In this document: positions 21,618-32,337 of the stretch, piece after piece
How positions within the stretch are numbered: the stretch's first letter is position 1
Layout of the letters: each line of letters begins with the position of its first letter
DNA from: Enterobacter sp. RHBSTW-00994
GTDB taxonomy: Bacteria; Pseudomonadota; Gammaproteobacteria; Enterobacterales; Enterobacteriaceae
NCBI RefSeq assembly: GCF_013782625.1
Contig: NZ_CP056199.1
Coordinates: 1,568,588 to 1,632,587 of the forward strand
Direction of reading: 5' to 3'
Length of the DNA stretch: 64,000 nt
Made by a program: the position numbers and the translations under genes
Notes under the pieces: generated by a model
The model's input: only the letters and a program-made list of their open reading frames with translations
Told to the model about the DNA's origin: nothing
The model's database searches: none

Positions 21618-22481
21618 ATGGGTAGTGGATGGCATGAATGGCCGCTGATGATCTTCACGGTCTTTGGGCAATGTGTTGCCGGTGGGTTTATCGTACTCGC
21701 TTTGGCACTGCTAAAAGGCAATCTGAATGCTGAGCAACAGCAGCGCCTGGTACTGAGCATGTTTGGCTTGTGGGTGCTAATGGGGATTGGATTTCTTGCC
21801 TCCACTCTGCACCTCGGTTCACCACTGCGCGCATTTAATTCCCTGAATCGCGTTGGCGCATCATCGCTGAGTAATGAAATTGCCAGCGGAGCGATTTTCT
21901 TTGCTATTGGCGGTTTAGGCTGGTTACTGGCCGTTCTGAAAAAACTCCCGTCGGGATTGCGCAATATTTGGCTGATCCTGACGATGGTTCTGGGCGTAGT
22001 CTTCGTTTGGATGATGGTTCGGGTGTATAACACTATTGATACCGTACCGACCTGGTATAGCGTGTGGACGCCATTGAGTTTCTTCCTGACCATGTTCATC
22101 GGTGGGCCTCTGTTGGGCTTCCTGCTCCTGCGCGTCGCGCAGGTTGAGGGATGGGCGATGCGTTTATTACCTGCGGTTTCGATGCTGGCGCTGGTGATCA
22201 GTGCGATTGTCGTTATGATGCAAGGCGCTGAACTGGCAAGTATCCATAGTTCAATCCAGCAAGCATCTGCGCTAGTGCCTGATTACGGTTCATTGATGGC
22301 GTGGCGTATCGCACTGCTGGTGGCTGCACTGGTGTGCTGGATTATCCCTCAGATCAAAGGTTATCAACCGGCACTGCCGCTATTATCACTGGCATTTGTG
22401 CTCGTGCTGGCGGGGGAATTGATCGGTCGCGGGGTTTTCTACGGTCTTCATATGACCGTCGGGATGGTGATCGCCAGTTAG
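21618..22481 (+). CDS. dmsC: DMSO reductase membrane anchor DmsC
   Basis: DmsC anchors DmsAB to the membrane and oxidises menaquinol. The ATG at 21618 gives 287 residues, the E. coli length, starting MGSGWHEWPLMIFTVFGQC; AAGGAGGTG precedes it. About eight hydrophobic helices are spread along the chain. A longer frame beginning at 21555 reads through the dmsB end and is not the real start. The operon closes at a hairpin about 20 bases downstream. Confidence 0.96.
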   Translation: MGSGWHEWPLMIFTVFGQCVAGGFIVLALALLKGNLNAEQQQRLVLSMFGLWVLMGIGFLASTLHLGSPLRAFNSLNRVGASSLSNEIASGAIFFAIGGLGWLLAVLKKLPSGLRNIWLILTMVLGVVFVWMMVRVYNTIDTVPTWYSVWTPLSFFLTMFIGGPLLGFLLLRVAQVEGWAMRLLPAVSMLALVISAIVVMMQGAELASIHSSIQQASALVPDYGSLMAWRIALLVAALVCWIIPQIKGYQPALPLLSLAFVLVLAGELIGRGVFYGLHMTVGMVIAS

Positions 22482-22500
22482 CGTTATTTTTTTGGTATAA

Positions 22501-22530
22501 AAAGCCGGGACTTAGTACCCGGCTTTTCTT
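22501..22530 (+). terminator. Intrinsic terminator of dmsABC
   Basis: AAAGCCGGG and CCCGGCTTT form the stem around an eight-base loop, followed by TTCTTTTTT. It lies 20 bases after the dmsC stop. Confidence 0.9.
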
Positions 22531-22756
22531 TTTTCAATCATGAAATTTTTCAACTGTCGTTTGGTTTTAATTATTAATATAAATAAATAAAAACAAATAG
22601 ATAACTCATGCTGATAGCAGACATGGCATCAGTAGGATTAGTTTTTCAAATCGACAGGGCGCATATTGTGCGTGTGGCCTGAACCAGTGGATTGACTTTG
22701 TTTTTGCCAGTGGCATGATGCGCACGAAATCTGAACTTCCTCACGGTTTTTAATTC

Positions 22757-23905
22757 ATGTCCACCTATACCCGCCCAGTGCTGTTGTTGCTCTGTGGCCT
22801 GCTTTTGCTGACGTTGGCGATTGCGGTGTTAAACACCCTCGTCCCGCTTTGGCTCGCCCATGATAATTTGCCTACCTGGCAAGTTGGAATGATTGGTTCA
22901 TCCTATTTTACCGGCAATCTGCTGGGAACCGTTCTTGCGGGTAAGCTTATCAAGCGTGTCGGTTTTAACCGTTGTTACTATCTGGCATCGCTGATTTTCG
23001 CTGCGGGTTGTGTCGGGCTGGGGCTAATGATGGGCTTCTGGAGCTGGCTCTCCTGGCGATTTATCGCGGGTGTGGGTTGCGCCATGATTTGGGTTGTGGT
23101 GGAAAGTGCACTGATGTGTAGCGGAACTTCACGTAACCGGGGACGTTTGCTTGCGGCTTACATGATGGTTTATTACGTTGGCACGGTACTCGGGCAACTG
23201 ATGGTCAGTAAACTGCCGACAGACTTGATGAGCGTTCTGCCCTGGGTCACAGGCATGGTACTGGCCGCTATTCTGCCATTACTTTTTACACGTATTGTCA
23301 ATCAGCAAAGCGAGCATCAGGAGGCCACGCATGTCTGGCCTATGCTGAAACTGCGCCAGGCACGCCTCGGGGTTAATGGCTGCGTGATCTCGGGTATTGT
23401 TCTTGGCTCGCTTTATGGTCTGATGCCGCTCTATTTAAACCACCAGGGCGTTAGCGATTCAGGAATTGGTTTCTGGATGGCCGTGATGGTCAGCGCCGGT
23501 ATTGTGGGGCAATGGCCCATTGGACGTCTGGCCGATCGATTTGGGCGTTTGCTGATTTTACGCGTGCAGGTCTTTGTGGTGATCATGGGATGCATGGCGA
23601 TGCTGAGCAATGCGGCGATGGCACCAGCACTGTTTATTCTGGGGGCAGCAGGTTTTACCTTGTATCCGGTTGCAATGGCGTGGGCTTGCGAAAAAGTCGA
23701 GCACCACCAACTGGTTGCCATGAATCAGGCATTACTGTTGAGCTATACCATAGGAAGTCTGCTTGGCCCAACGTTAACAGCGATGTTGATGCAGAACTAT
23801 TCCGACAATTTGCTGTTTATTATGATTGCCAGCGTGTCGTTTATTTATCTTCTGATGCTGCTGCGCAAAGTGGGGGAGCATCCCACTCCTGTGGCGCACG
23901 CCTGA
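22757..23905 (+). CDS. ycaD: MFS-type transporter YcaD
   Basis: This 382-residue protein has about twelve hydrophobic helices and the layout of a major facilitator transporter. It carries a [11 protein letters not shown] loop after helix 2 and the related GRLADRFGR after helix 8, both forms of the MFS loop motif. It belongs to the YcaD group, whose substrate is not established. In E. coli ycaM, ycaN and ycaK separate ycaD from pflA; here the two genes face each other across one shared terminator. A TTGACT at 22692-22697 could be part of its promoter. Confidence 0.9.
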   Translation: MSTYTRPVLLLLCGLLLLTLAIAVLNTLVPLWLAHDNLPTWQVGMIGSSYFTGNLLGTVLAGKLIKRVGFNRCYYLASLIFAAGCVGLGLMMGFWSWLSWRFIAGVGCAMIWVVVESALMCSGTSRNRGRLLAAYMMVYYVGTVLGQLMVSKLPTDLMSVLPWVTGMVLAAILPLLFTRIVNQQSEHQEATHVWPMLKLRQARLGVNGCVISGIVLGSLYGLMPLYLNHQGVSDSGIGFWMAVMVSAGIVGQWPIGRLADRFGRLLILRVQVFVVIMGCMAMLSNAAMAPALFILGAAGFTLYPVAMAWACEKVEHHQLVAMNQALLLSYTIGSLLGPTLTAMLMQNYSDNLLFIMIASVSFIYLLMLLRKVGEHPTPVAHA

Positions 23906-23908
23906 AAC

Positions 23909-23939
23909 AAAAAAGCCCGGTTTTCACCGGGCTTTTTTT
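23909..23939. terminator. Bidirectional terminator between ycaD and pflA
   Basis: AAAAGCCCGG (23911-23920) and CCGGGCTTTT (23927-23936) pair around TTTTCA with T-runs on both strands. It serves ycaD on the plus strand and overlaps the pflA end on the minus strand. Confidence 0.9.
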
Positions 23940-24678
23940 AATACATAACCTTGTGGCCGTACTGCTCAAGGATGCCTTTCACGCGTTCCATTGTCTCTTT
24001 CTTCGGCGGTTTCACGCCATCGAGCTTGTACTCTTCGCCCATCGCCACCCATTTATGTTTACCCAGTTCGTGATAGGGCAACAGTTCGATTTTTTCTACG
24101 TTGCCCATATCGCGGGTAAACTCACCAAGACGATGAGCCGATTCGTCATCATCTGACCAGCCAGGAACGACAACATAGCGGATCCAGGTTTTAATGCCTT
24201 TACCAGAGATGTACTTCGCGAACTCAAGCGTACGATGGTTAGAAACACCCACCAGGTTTTGGTGGATCTCATCGTTCATCTGTTTGAGATCGAGCATCAC
24301 CAGGTCCGTCACTTCAAGCAGTTCATCAATGACGGGATCATAACGGCGAACAAAACCATTGGTGTCGAGGCAAGTATGAATGCCTTCTTTGTGACAAGCG
24401 CGGAACCAGTCACGCACAAATTCGGCCTGTAGAATGGCTTCGCCGCCGGATGCGGTAACGCCACCACCGGAAGCATTCATAAAGTGGCGATAGGTCACCA
24501 CCTCTTTCATTAACTCTTCAACGGTAACTTCTTTGCCGCCGTGCGTGTCCCATGTATCGCGGTTATGGCAGTACAGGCAGCGCATCAGGCAGCCCTGGAA
24601 GAAAGTGATAAAACGGATCCCTGGGCCATCGACAGTGCCACAGGATTCAAAGGAGTGAATGCGACCAATAGTTGACAT
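23938..24678 (-). CDS. pflA: Pyruvate formate-lyase 1 activating enzyme
   Basis: PflA is a radical SAM enzyme that abstracts hydrogen from the PflB glycine to make it active without oxygen. The ATG at 24678 gives 246 residues starting [20 protein letters not shown]; a longer frame from 24732 adds 18 residues with no family counterpart. The cluster motif is C30-x3-C34-x2-C37 (CLMRCLYC), followed by the SAM-contacting [11 protein letters not shown]. It lies about 200 bases after pflB on the same strand and has its own promoter in E. coli. Confidence 0.97.
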   Translation of the reverse strand: MSTIGRIHSFESCGTVDGPGIRFITFFQGCLMRCLYCHNRDTWDTHGGKEVTVEELMKEVVTYRHFMNASGGGVTASGGEAILQAEFVRDWFRACHKEGIHTCLDTNGFVRRYDPVIDELLEVTDLVMLDLKQMNDEIHQNLVGVSNHRTLEFAKYISGKGIKTWIRYVVVPGWSDDDESAHRLGEFTRDMGNVEKIELLPYHELGKHKWVAMGEEYKLDGVKPPKKETMERVKGILEQYGHKVMY

Positions 24679-24816
24679 TGCGGTGATATCTCCAGATTCG
24701 GCCCGTCCGGGGCCTGTGCATGCACAGCTCAAAACCGGCTGTGTTTAAGTCTATTTTGGCTGATATCCATGAGTATAGATAGCGGACAAAAGAGACTGAG
24801 GTGGAGAGGGTGTTAA

Positions 24817-24842
24817 AAAGGCCCCACTGAAGTGGAGCCTTT
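24817..24842 (-). terminator. Hairpin after pflB
   Basis: On the minus strand AAAGGCTCCACT pairs with AGTGGGGCCTTT around two bases, with one internal mismatch, followed by a T-run. It lies 40 bases beyond the pflB stop and probably ends or attenuates the focA-pflB transcript before pflA. Confidence 0.8.
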
Positions 24843-24881
24843 ATTCTACGCTTTTTAACGCGTGATTTCAGTCAATTCCAG

Positions 24882-27164
24882 TTAGATGGATTGAGTGAAA
24901 GTACGGGTGATAACGTCCTGCTGCTGTTCTTTCGTCAGGGAGTTAAAACGTACTGCGTAGCCAGATACGCGGATGGTCAGCTGCGGATATTTTTCCGGGT
25001 TTTCCATCGCGTCGAGCAACATTTCACGGTTCATAACGTTCACGTTCAGGTGCTGACCACCTTCGATGGACGCTTCGTGATGGAAGTAACCATCCATCAG
25101 ACCCGCCAGGTTGGTTTTACGCACTTCGTCGTCTTTACCCAGGGCGTTTGGAACGATAGAGAAGGTATAAGAAATACCATCTTTCGCGTAAGCAAACGGC
25201 AGTTTAGCAACAGAGGTCAAAGAGGCTACAGCACCTTTCTGGTCACGACCGTGCATTGGGTTAGCACCTGGGCCAAATGGCGCACCAGCACGACGACCGT
25301 CTGGGGTGTTACCCGTTTTCTTACCATACACAACGTTAGAGGTGATGGTCAGAACAGACTGAGTCGGGATAGCGTTACGGTAGGTGTTCAGTTTCTGAAT
25401 TTTCTTCATGAAACGTTCTACCAGGTCAACCGCCATGTCATCAACACGTGAATCGTTGTTACCAAATTGCGGGTATTCACCTTCGATTTCGAAATCAACA
25501 GCCAGGCCGTCTTCGTCACGAATTGGTTTAACTTTCGCATATTTGATTGCGGACAGGGAGTCAGCAGCAACGGACAGACCAGCGATACCACACGCCATAG
25601 TACGAACAACGTCACGGTCGTGCAGTGCCATCAGAGAGGCTTCGTAGCTGTATTTGTCGTGCATGTAGTGAATCACGTTCAGCGCGGTAACATACTGTTT
25701 AGCCAGCCAGTCCATGAAGTGATCCATGCGGTCCATCACTTCGTCGAAGTTCAGAACATCGCCTTTGATCGGTTCAGATTTAGGACCAACCTGCATTTTC
25801 AGTTTTTCATCAACGCCGCCGTTGATTGCGTACAACATGGTTTTCGCCAGGTTTGCACGTGCACCGAAGAACTGCATTTGTTTACCAACGACCATTGGGC
25901 TTACGCAGCAAGCGATAGCGTAGTCATCGTTGTTGAAGTCCGGACGCATCAGGTCATCATTCTCATACTGCAGAGAAGAGGTGTCGATGGACACTTTAGC
26001 GGCAAATTTCTTGAAGTTCAGAGGCAGTTTTTCAGACCACAGAACAGTGATGTTTGGCTCCGGAGAAGGACCCATGGTGTACAGGGTATTCAGGAAGCGG
26101 AAGCTGTTTTTGGTAACCAGAGTACGGCCATCAACGCCCATACCACCGATAGATTCAGTTGCCCAGATTGGGTCACCGGAGAACAGTTCATCATATTCAG
26201 GGGTACGCAGGAAGCGAACCATACGCAGTTTCATGACCAGGTGGTCAATCATTTCCTGAGCGTCTTGTTCGGTGATTTTGCCTGCTTTGATGTCGCGTTC
26301 GATGTATGCATCCAGGAAGGTGGATACACGACCGAAGGACATTGCTGCACCATTCTGAGATTTAACCGCAGCCAGGTAGCCGAAGTAAGTCCACTGGATA
26401 GCTTCCTGAGCGTTGGTGGCAGGACCAGAGATATCGCAGCCATATTTAGCAGCCATTTCTTTGATCTGACCCAGCGCACGGTGCTGTTCTGCGATTTCTT
26501 CACGCAGACGGATAGTGGCTTCCAGATTTACACCGTTTTCCAGATCAGACTGCAGGGAAACGAACTGTGCATATTTGTCTTTCAGGAGGAAGTCGATACC
26601 GTACAGCGCAACACGACGGTAGTCACCAATGATACGGCCACGGCCATACGCATCTGGCAGACCAGTCAGAACGCCAGATTTACGGCAGTTCAGGATGTCT
26701 TTGGTGTAAACATCAAATACGCCCTGGTTATGGGTCTTACGGTATTCGGTGAAGATTTTTTTCAGCATCGGGTCCAGTTCGCGATTGTACGCTTTGCAGG
26801 AACCTTCAACCATTTTGATACCACCAAACGGGATAATTGCACGTTTCAGTGGCGCTTCAGTCTGCAGACCAACAATTTTCTCAAGCGCTTTGTTGATGTA
26901 GCCAGCGTCGTGAGAAGTGATGGTGGATGCAACAGAGGTGTCAAAATCAACTGGCGCGTGAGTGCGGTTTTCCAGTTTAACGCCTTCCATTACGTTGTCC
27001 CACAGCTTGGTTGTTGCGTCGGTCGCACCAGCCAGGAAGGATTCGTCGCCTTCATACGGGGTATAGTTTTTCTGAATGAAGTCACGTACGTTTACTTCAT
27101 TCTGCCAGTCACCTTTCGTAAAACCTTCCCAGGCTGTGGCTAACTTTTCATTAAGCTCGGACAT
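24882..27164 (-). CDS. pflB: Formate C-acetyltransferase (pyruvate formate-lyase)
   Basis: PflB converts pyruvate and CoA to acetyl-CoA and formate, the central step of mixed-acid fermentation. It has 760 residues, as in E. coli. The catalytic pair is Cys418-Cys419 (IACCVSPM) and the glycyl radical site is Gly734 in RVSGYAVRF. Codon use looks strongly biased to preferred codons, as expected for a very abundant protein. It is 51 bases downstream of focA in the focA-pflB operon, and the start ATG at 27164 has AAGGTAGGTG upstream. Confidence 0.99.
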   Translation of the reverse strand: MSELNEKLATAWEGFTKGDWQNEVNVRDFIQKNYTPYEGDESFLAGATDATTKLWDNVMEGVKLENRTHAPVDFDTSVASTITSHDAGYINKALEKIVGLQTEAPLKRAIIPFGGIKMVEGSCKAYNRELDPMLKKIFTEYRKTHNQGVFDVYTKDILNCRKSGVLTGLPDAYGRGRIIGDYRRVALYGIDFLLKDKYAQFVSLQSDLENGVNLEATIRLREEIAEQHRALGQIKEMAAKYGCDISGPATNAQEAIQWTYFGYLAAVKSQNGAAMSFGRVSTFLDAYIERDIKAGKITEQDAQEMIDHLVMKLRMVRFLRTPEYDELFSGDPIWATESIGGMGVDGRTLVTKNSFRFLNTLYTMGPSPEPNITVLWSEKLPLNFKKFAAKVSIDTSSLQYENDDLMRPDFNNDDYAIACCVSPMVVGKQMQFFGARANLAKTMLYAINGGVDEKLKMQVGPKSEPIKGDVLNFDEVMDRMDHFMDWLAKQYVTALNVIHYMHDKYSYEASLMALHDRDVVRTMACGIAGLSVAADSLSAIKYAKVKPIRDEDGLAVDFEIEGEYPQFGNNDSRVDDMAVDLVERFMKKIQKLNTYRNAIPTQSVLTITSNVVYGKKTGNTPDGRRAGAPFGPGANPMHGRDQKGAVASLTSVAKLPFAYAKDGISYTFSIVPNALGKDDEVRKTNLAGLMDGYFHHEASIEGGQHLNVNVMNREMLLDAMENPEKYPQLTIRVSGYAVRFNSLTKEQQQDVITRTFTQSI

Positions 27165-27215
27165 GTAACACCTACCTTCTTAAGTGGATTTTTTATTTAC
27201 TGCCTGAGAAAACCA

Positions 27216-28073
27216 TCAATGATGGTCGTCGCCACGCAGGTAAATGACCCAGTATGTCAACCCAACTAACAAACCCCCACCAATAATGTTCCCGATAGTG
27301 ACCGGGATCAGGTTATCAGTAATGAAGTTCATAACAGTCAGGTGAGAGAAACTTTCCGGGGTTGAACCAACTGCAGTCCAGAACTCCGGGCTCGCAAAAT
27401 GACGGATTACAATACCCATAGGGATCATAAACATGTTTGCGATACTGTGCTCAAAGCCGCTGGCAACAAACATCGCAACCGGTAGAACCATAATCATGGC
27501 TTTATCCATCAGGCTACGACCAGAATAGCTCATCCAGACAGCCAGGCAGACCATAAGGTTCGCAAGAATGCCAAGAGCAACGGCTTCGATAAATGTATGG
27601 TGCATTTTGTGGTCGGCAGTTTGCAGGACATTAAGGCCCCAGCCACCGTTAGCGGTCATATACTCGCCTGATAACCACATCAACAGAACAAAGAGTAGTG
27701 CGCCAATCAGGTTCCCAACGTAAACGTTAAGCCAGTTACGCGCCAGTTGTCCCCAGGTAATTCTTCCGCTGGCTTTCGCGACGACAATCAGAACCGTCGA
27801 GGTGAAAAGGTCAGCGCCACAAATCACACACAGGATCAAACCCAGTGAGAAGCAGATACCTCCGATGAATTTGGCAATCCCAAAAGGCATTCCGGCTGTA
27901 CCGGTGGTGGCAGTAATGTAGAAGACAAAAGCAATGGAGATGAACACACCAGCAGTAATCGCCAGATAGAACGTCTTCATCGGGTGTTTTGTTGCTTTAT
28001 AGACACCCGCTTCTTCGGCAACTTTGGCCATCGCAGCTGGGAGTAATAGATCAAAAGGGTTGTCAGCTTTCAC
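27216..28073 (-). CDS. focA: Formate channel FocA
   Basis: FocA is a pentameric inner-membrane channel moving formate made by PflB. The GTG at 28073 gives 285 residues (MKADNPFDLLLPAAMAKVAEEAG), matching E. coli. AAGAGAGAG lies at good distance upstream, while the longer frame from ATG 28115 adds 14 unconserved residues. Six hydrophobic helices, the GADLFTSTVL omega-loop region and the FEHSIANMF segment with the gating histidine are visible. It is the first gene of the focA-pflB operon. Confidence 0.96.
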   Translation of the reverse strand: MKADNPFDLLLPAAMAKVAEEAGVYKATKHPMKTFYLAITAGVFISIAFVFYITATTGTAGMPFGIAKFIGGICFSLGLILCVICGADLFTSTVLIVVAKASGRITWGQLARNWLNVYVGNLIGALLFVLLMWLSGEYMTANGGWGLNVLQTADHKMHHTFIEAVALGILANLMVCLAVWMSYSGRSLMDKAMIMVLPVAMFVASGFEHSIANMFMIPMGIVIRHFASPEFWTAVGSTPESFSHLTVMNFITDNLIPVTIGNIIGGGLLVGLTYWVIYLRGDDHH

Positions 28074-28105
28074 ACTAACTCTCTCTTTATTAAGTCGGCG
28101 ACGAG

Positions 28106-28147
28106 ATACTAACAAAGCATTATAGAAGAGAAATTGATATAGATCAT
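28106..28147 (-). promoter_or_regulatory. FNR-dependent class II promoter of focA-pflB
   Basis: On the minus strand ATGAT-CTAT-ATCAA (28134-28147) matches nine of ten FNR consensus bases. Exactly 22 bases downstream is a -10-like TAGTAT (28106-28111), the geometry of FNR centred at -41.5. A second hexamer, TATAAT (28119-28124), lies between them. The promoter is 33 to 74 bases before the focA GTG. Confidence 0.75.
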
Positions 28148-28400
28148 ATCTCGCCTGGCTTATAGGCCCTCAAAGCGCATGGTTTTGCAACAATGTGGGT
28201 GTAAGTTTTTGATTATCCGTATAAAAATAAATTTTAAAAGTTATGAAAAGAGTTGAATTTTTTCTCCCGCCCCCCTGTTAAACAGTTAATTAAAATGGAG
28301 TATTACCCATAAAAAGTAACAGTAATACGCAGGCAATAATTATTATATTTACCTGTATTTAACTTTATTATTACAAACAAGTGTCATTGCTGAAGGAAAT

Positions 28401-28428
28401 AAAAAACGGGGCAATGAAATTGCCCCGT
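28401..28428 (-). terminator. Intrinsic terminator of ycaO
   Basis: ACGGGGCAAT (28406-28415) and ATTGCCCCGT (28419-28428) form a perfect 10-bp stem with a three-base loop. On the minus strand it is followed by six T. It lies about 50 bases after the ycaO stop. Confidence 0.92.
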
Positions 28429-28479
28429 AATATAGCCCAGACGATTGAATCCGCCTACAGTTGCTAATGTTATATGCGC

Positions 28480-30240
28480 TTATTTTGACCAGTAAGCGGC
28501 TTTTGCTTTCTGTAATTTCTCATACGCATTCAGCAGAGACTGGTGTGCAGGGAACGCTTTAAGATTGCTATCGACTGCCTGCAGGCCATAGAAGGGCTCT
28601 TCGCCGCTCAGTGCCGCGCTGGCCGCTTCGACGGCGTCTGCGCCATACATGCGCACAAACGCATTCAGGTATTGCAACGGTTGACGATCTTCTTCCTGCG
28701 CCAGCAACAGTAGCGTTTGCAAACAACGGTAGTAGTTGGTGCGTTCTGCAGAGAACACGGACTGGTTGAATTCCATTGTCCATTCAGTCCATGCCAGTGC
28801 CTGATCCAGATCCCCACCCGCCAGGGCAAGCATCGCTTTCAGTTCACCAATACGCAGAGTATACCAGCCATTATCTTTGCCGGTTGCCAGGCCCAGCAGC
28901 TCGCGTACGCGGGTGAAGTCATCATGGCCTTCATCGTCCAGTTGGGCGATCAGGTTAAGATAATCTTCTTTTTCCCACTCGCTGCCAGGCAAGGCCAGCA
29001 GCGTTTCACGGAGATGCGCACCCATGCTGTTGTTCGCCAGCCACAGATCTTCTGCTGGATAGATATCAGACATACCCGGCACAATAATACGGCAGGCATA
29101 GACGCTAAGGTGCTCGTAGTCGGCAATATACACTTCCTGGTCTTCAGCCTTGAAGATAGCCATCAGCGTGGCAAACTCTTCTTCTGTCGTGCCAGAGAAG
29201 CTCCAGTCAACAAACGGATAATCTGCATCTTGCTTAAACATATCCCAGGAGATCAAACCGCTGGAATCGATGAAGTGCGTCTCCAGGTTGGTATGCTCTG
29301 CCACTTCTTCATCATCGAAGGTTGGTGGCGTGAACACATCGAGATCCTTCAGGCTACGGCCTTGTAGCAGTTCGGTCACTGTACGCTCAAGTGCCACGCC
29401 GAAGTCTGGGTGTGCACCAAAGGAGGCGAAGCAGGTTCCGTTCGCCGGATTGAACAGCACTACGCAGATGACTGGATACTTGCCACCGAGAGAACCGTCA
29501 TACGCAAAGATTGGGAAACCTTCAGCTTCCAGTTTAGCGATGGATTCCACCACGCCCGGATAACGCGCCAGCACATCCGCCGGAATTTCAGGCAGACTGA
29601 TGGATTCCGCAATAATGCGGTTTTTGATGTGGCGTTCGAAGACTTCAGACAGACCCTGCACGCGCGCTTCATTACGGGTGTTACCCGCAGACATGCCGTT
29701 CGAAACATACAGGTTGCCGACGATGTTCATCGGAATATAAACAGTTTGCTCATCAGACTGACGAGTAAACGGCAGGGCGCAGATCCCACGCTCCTCGTTA
29801 CCCGATTGCAGGTCGATCAGCATGCTGGCGGTAAGTTCGTTATCGGCATCGTAAAACGCACGAAGGCGAGCATCCAGAATGCCTTCCGGCAGTTCGTCAT
29901 CTTCGGTTAGTGGAAACCATTTTTCATTCGGGTAATGAACGAATGGACCGTTAGCAACGGTGTCACCCAGCCAGAAATCGGCGAAGAAATAGTTCGTCGA
30001 CAGACGCTCAAAATACTCACCCAGAGCAGAAGCCAATGCGGCTTTTTTGGTCGCGCCTTTCCCATTGGTAAAGCACAACGCACAGTCTTTGTCACGAATA
30101 TGGACGGACCAGACGTGAGGAACAGGATTCAGCCAGGAGGCCTCTTCGATATTAAAGCCGAGGTCGGTCAGTTTCTGCTGGAAGCGAGCGATGGAATCTT
30201 CCAGGGCGGCGTCTTTGCCGGGGATAAACGTTTGAGTCAT
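28480..30240 (-). CDS. ycaO: YcaO, ribosomal protein S12 methylthiotransferase accessory factor
   Basis: The ATG at 30240 gives 586 residues, the E. coli length, starting MTQTFIPGKDAALEDSIARF; the frame extends upstream only through unconserved sequence. The N-terminal two-thirds is the ATP-binding YcaO domain, with GKGATKKAALASALGEYFER and NGMSAGNTRNEARVQGLSEVFER, both nucleotide-contact regions, and the C-terminal third is helical and TPR-like. The founding protein is linked to RimO-dependent beta-methylthiolation of S12; its exact reaction in E. coli is less settled than for peptide-cyclising YcaO enzymes. No substrate peptide or partner gene is adjacent. Confidence 0.95.
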   Translation of the reverse strand: MTQTFIPGKDAALEDSIARFQQKLTDLGFNIEEASWLNPVPHVWSVHIRDKDCALCFTNGKGATKKAALASALGEYFERLSTNYFFADFWLGDTVANGPFVHYPNEKWFPLTEDDELPEGILDARLRAFYDADNELTASMLIDLQSGNEERGICALPFTRQSDEQTVYIPMNIVGNLYVSNGMSAGNTRNEARVQGLSEVFERHIKNRIIAESISLPEIPADVLARYPGVVESIAKLEAEGFPIFAYDGSLGGKYPVICVVLFNPANGTCFASFGAHPDFGVALERTVTELLQGRSLKDLDVFTPPTFDDEEVAEHTNLETHFIDSSGLISWDMFKQDADYPFVDWSFSGTTEEEFATLMAIFKAEDQEVYIADYEHLSVYACRIIVPGMSDIYPAEDLWLANNSMGAHLRETLLALPGSEWEKEDYLNLIAQLDDEGHDDFTRVRELLGLATGKDNGWYTLRIGELKAMLALAGGDLDQALAWTEWTMEFNQSVFSAERTNYYRCLQTLLLLAQEEDRQPLQYLNAFVRMYGADAVEAASAALSGEEPFYGLQAVDSNLKAFPAHQSLLNAYEKLQKAKAAYWSK

Positions 30241-30378
30241 AGCGTTCACTTTTATCGTACGTAAAGCGCGCAATGATACGGGTTTTGCGTGGCAGGTGCT
30301 ATCTTCGCGAGGCGTGCGGCGTAAATAAAAGCCTGGGCTATTCTTAGATACAGTAACTGACTGTAAAGGCATATAAAA

Positions 30379-31071
30379 ATGAAAGCATTCGATCTTCACA
30401 GAATGGCTTTTGATAAAGCCCCTCCCGATTTCTTATGGGAAGTTGCATTGCGTTGTCTCTATACCTTCGTTTTGGTCTTCCTGTTTCTGAAAATCACCGG
30501 GCGTCGCGGTGTTCGGCAGATGTCGTTATTTGAAGTGTTGATTATTCTGACACTGGGATCGGCGGCAGGGGACGTGGCATTTTATGACAACGTACCAATG
30601 ATCCCTGTACTGGTGGTTTTTGTGTCTCTTGCACTGATGTACCGCCTGGTGATGTGGCTGATGTCAAAAAGCGAGAAACTGGAGGATTTGCTGGAAGGAA
30701 AGCCGGTCATCATCGTAGAAGAGGGGCAACTGGCCTGGCAGAAACTCCGTGAAGCGCATATGACGGAATTTGAGTTTTTTATGGAGCTACGTCTGAGCAA
30801 TATTGAACAGCTTGGCCAGGTCAGGCTGGCCATTCTGGAAACAAATGGCCAAATCAGCGTCTATTACTATGAGGATGATGCGGTCAAACCAGGATTGTGT
30901 ATTTTGCCGGAACGCTGCATTGAGCGCTTCAGGGTCATCCCGGAAGGTGGGGAATATGCGTGTGTGCGCTGTAGCGTTGTTATCACCTTGCAGGCAGGCG
31001 ATCGCCAATTATGTCCCCGCTGTGCAAATCCAGAATGGTCGAAGGTTAGCTGGGCTAAACGCATTAGCTGA
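30379..31071 (+). CDS. ycaP: DUF421 inner-membrane protein YcaP
   Basis: This 230-residue protein has about three N-terminal membrane helices (from residue 22 to about 100) with the conserved TGRRGVRQMSLFEVLIILTLGSAAGD, then a cytoplasmic domain of the DUF421 type. A C-terminal pair of CxxC motifs (CVRCSVVI and CPRCANPEW) looks like a small zinc ribbon. Function is unknown. It is divergent from ycaO with 138 bases between the two starts. Confidence 0.92.
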   Translation: MKAFDLHRMAFDKAPPDFLWEVALRCLYTFVLVFLFLKITGRRGVRQMSLFEVLIILTLGSAAGDVAFYDNVPMIPVLVVFVSLALMYRLVMWLMSKSEKLEDLLEGKPVIIVEEGQLAWQKLREAHMTEFEFFMELRLSNIEQLGQVRLAILETNGQISVYYYEDDAVKPGLCILPERCIERFRVIPEGGEYACVRCSVVITLQAGDRQLCPRCANPEWSKVSWAKRIS

Positions 31072-31088
31072 CAGCCATTTTGTCGGTT

Positions 31089-31133
31089 TTGTGACAGCCC
31101 TCTGGCAGATTATATTGTGTGACGACGAACACA
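31089..31133 (+). promoter_or_regulatory. serC-aroA promoter with a CRP-like site over the start
   Basis: TTGTGA (31089-31094), 16 bases, then TATATT (31111-31116) make a fair promoter. TGTGA-CGACGA-ACACA (31118-31133) matches nine of ten bases of the CRP consensus TGTGA-N6-TCACA and would overlap the transcription start, implying repression. Repression of serC-aroA by CRP is known in E. coli. Confidence 0.6.
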
Positions 31134-31233
31134 TTTCTCAGGTCATAAGTTTTAGACATTGCGGCGCGTGTCACTGAATGATAAAACCGATATCCACAGT
31201 TATAACTTATGGCTTTTAGCGTGGTGAGGGGAA

Positions 31234-32322
31234 ATGGCTCAAGTCTTTAATTTCAGTTCAGGTCCGGCAATGTTACCGGCAGATGTGCTTAAACAGGCTC
31301 AACAGGAACTTTGTGACTGGAACGGTCTGGGTACATCGGTGATGGAAATCAGCCACCGTGGTAAAGAATTTATTCAGGTGGCTGAAGAGGCAGAAAAGGA
31401 TTTTCGCGATCTGCTGAATATTCCCTCGAACTATAAAGTATTGTTCTGCCACGGTGGTGGACGCGGTCAGTTTGCGGGTATCCCACTTAATCTATTGGGT
31501 AACAAAACCACTGCTGACTATGTTGATGCAGGCTACTGGGCTGCCAGCGCGGTAAAAGAAGCGCACAAATACTGCACTCCGAACGTTATTGATGCCAAAG
31601 TGACCGTTGAGGGTCTGCGTGCCGTTAAGCCGATGAGCGAGTGGCAGCTTTCCAGCGACGCTGCGTACCTGCACTACTGCCCGAACGAAACAATTGATGG
31701 TATTGCTATTCACGAAGAGCCCAATTTTGACAAGAACGTGGTTGTGACCGCGGATCTTTCTTCTACTATTCTTTCCACACCGCTGGATGTTAGCCGCTAT
31801 GGCGTAATCTATGCGGGTGCGCAGAAAAATATCGGCCCTGCCGGCCTGACCCTCGTTATCGTGCGTGAAGACCTGCTGGGTAAAGCCCATCAGTCTTGTC
31901 CGTCAATTCTCGATTATACCGTGCTGAACGATAACGATTCCATGTTCAACACCCCACCGACATTTGCCTGGTATCTCTCCGGCCTGGTCTTTAAATGGCT
32001 GAAGCAAAATGGTGGTGTGGCGCAAATGGACAAGGTCAACCAACAAAAAGCGGATTTGTTGTACGGCGTGATTGATAAGAGCGATTTCTACCGTAACGAC
32101 GTAGCGAAGACCAACCGATCTCGTATGAACGTGCCTTTCCAGTTAGCGGATGGCAATCTGGATAAAGTCTTCCTCGAAGAGTCGTTTGCTGCTGGCCTGC
32201 ATGCGTTGAAAGGCCACCGGGTGGTAGGGGGTATGCGTGCCTCTATTTATAATGCGATGCCGCTGGAAGGCGTTAAGGCGCTGACCGATTTCATGATTGA
32301 CTTCGAACGTCGTCACGGCTAA
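31234..32322 (+). CDS. serC: Phosphoserine/phosphohydroxythreonine aminotransferase
   Basis: SerC makes phosphoserine from 3-phosphohydroxypyruvate in serine synthesis and also serves pyridoxal phosphate synthesis. The 362-residue class V aminotransferase has its PLP lysine at Lys198 in [10 protein letters not shown], and the phosphate-binding [12 protein letters not shown] near residue 75. It is followed 68 bases later by aroA, in the serC-aroA operon that feeds both serine and chorismate supply. Confidence 0.98.
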   Translation: MAQVFNFSSGPAMLPADVLKQAQQELCDWNGLGTSVMEISHRGKEFIQVAEEAEKDFRDLLNIPSNYKVLFCHGGGRGQFAGIPLNLLGNKTTADYVDAGYWAASAVKEAHKYCTPNVIDAKVTVEGLRAVKPMSEWQLSSDAAYLHYCPNETIDGIAIHEEPNFDKNVVVTADLSSTILSTPLDVSRYGVIYAGAQKNIGPAGLTLVIVREDLLGKAHQSCPSILDYTVLNDNDSMFNTPPTFAWYLSGLVFKWLKQNGGVAQMDKVNQQKADLLYGVIDKSDFYRNDVAKTNRSRMNVPFQLADGNLDKVFLEESFAAGLHALKGHRVVGGMRASIYNAMPLEGVKALTDFMIDFERRHG

Positions 32323-32337
32323 TTGCGTTTTTTTCAC

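Larger units (their letters stand above)
28074..28479. other. focA/ycaO intergenic region, 406 bp
   Basis: No gene is evident. It contains the focA promoter elements (28106-28147), a very A+T-rich stretch (about 28200-28380) suited to IHF or H-NS binding, and the ycaO terminator (28401-28428). In E. coli the focA-pflB operon has several promoters controlled by FNR, ArcA, IHF and CRP. Only the proximal one can be placed here with some confidence. Confidence 0.6.

Noticed and set aside
25467-27143. A 558-codon open frame on the plus strand opposite pflB
   Set aside because: It mirrors the highly biased codons of pflB, has no ribosome site or recognisable domain, and its amino-acid composition is that of an antisense shadow.
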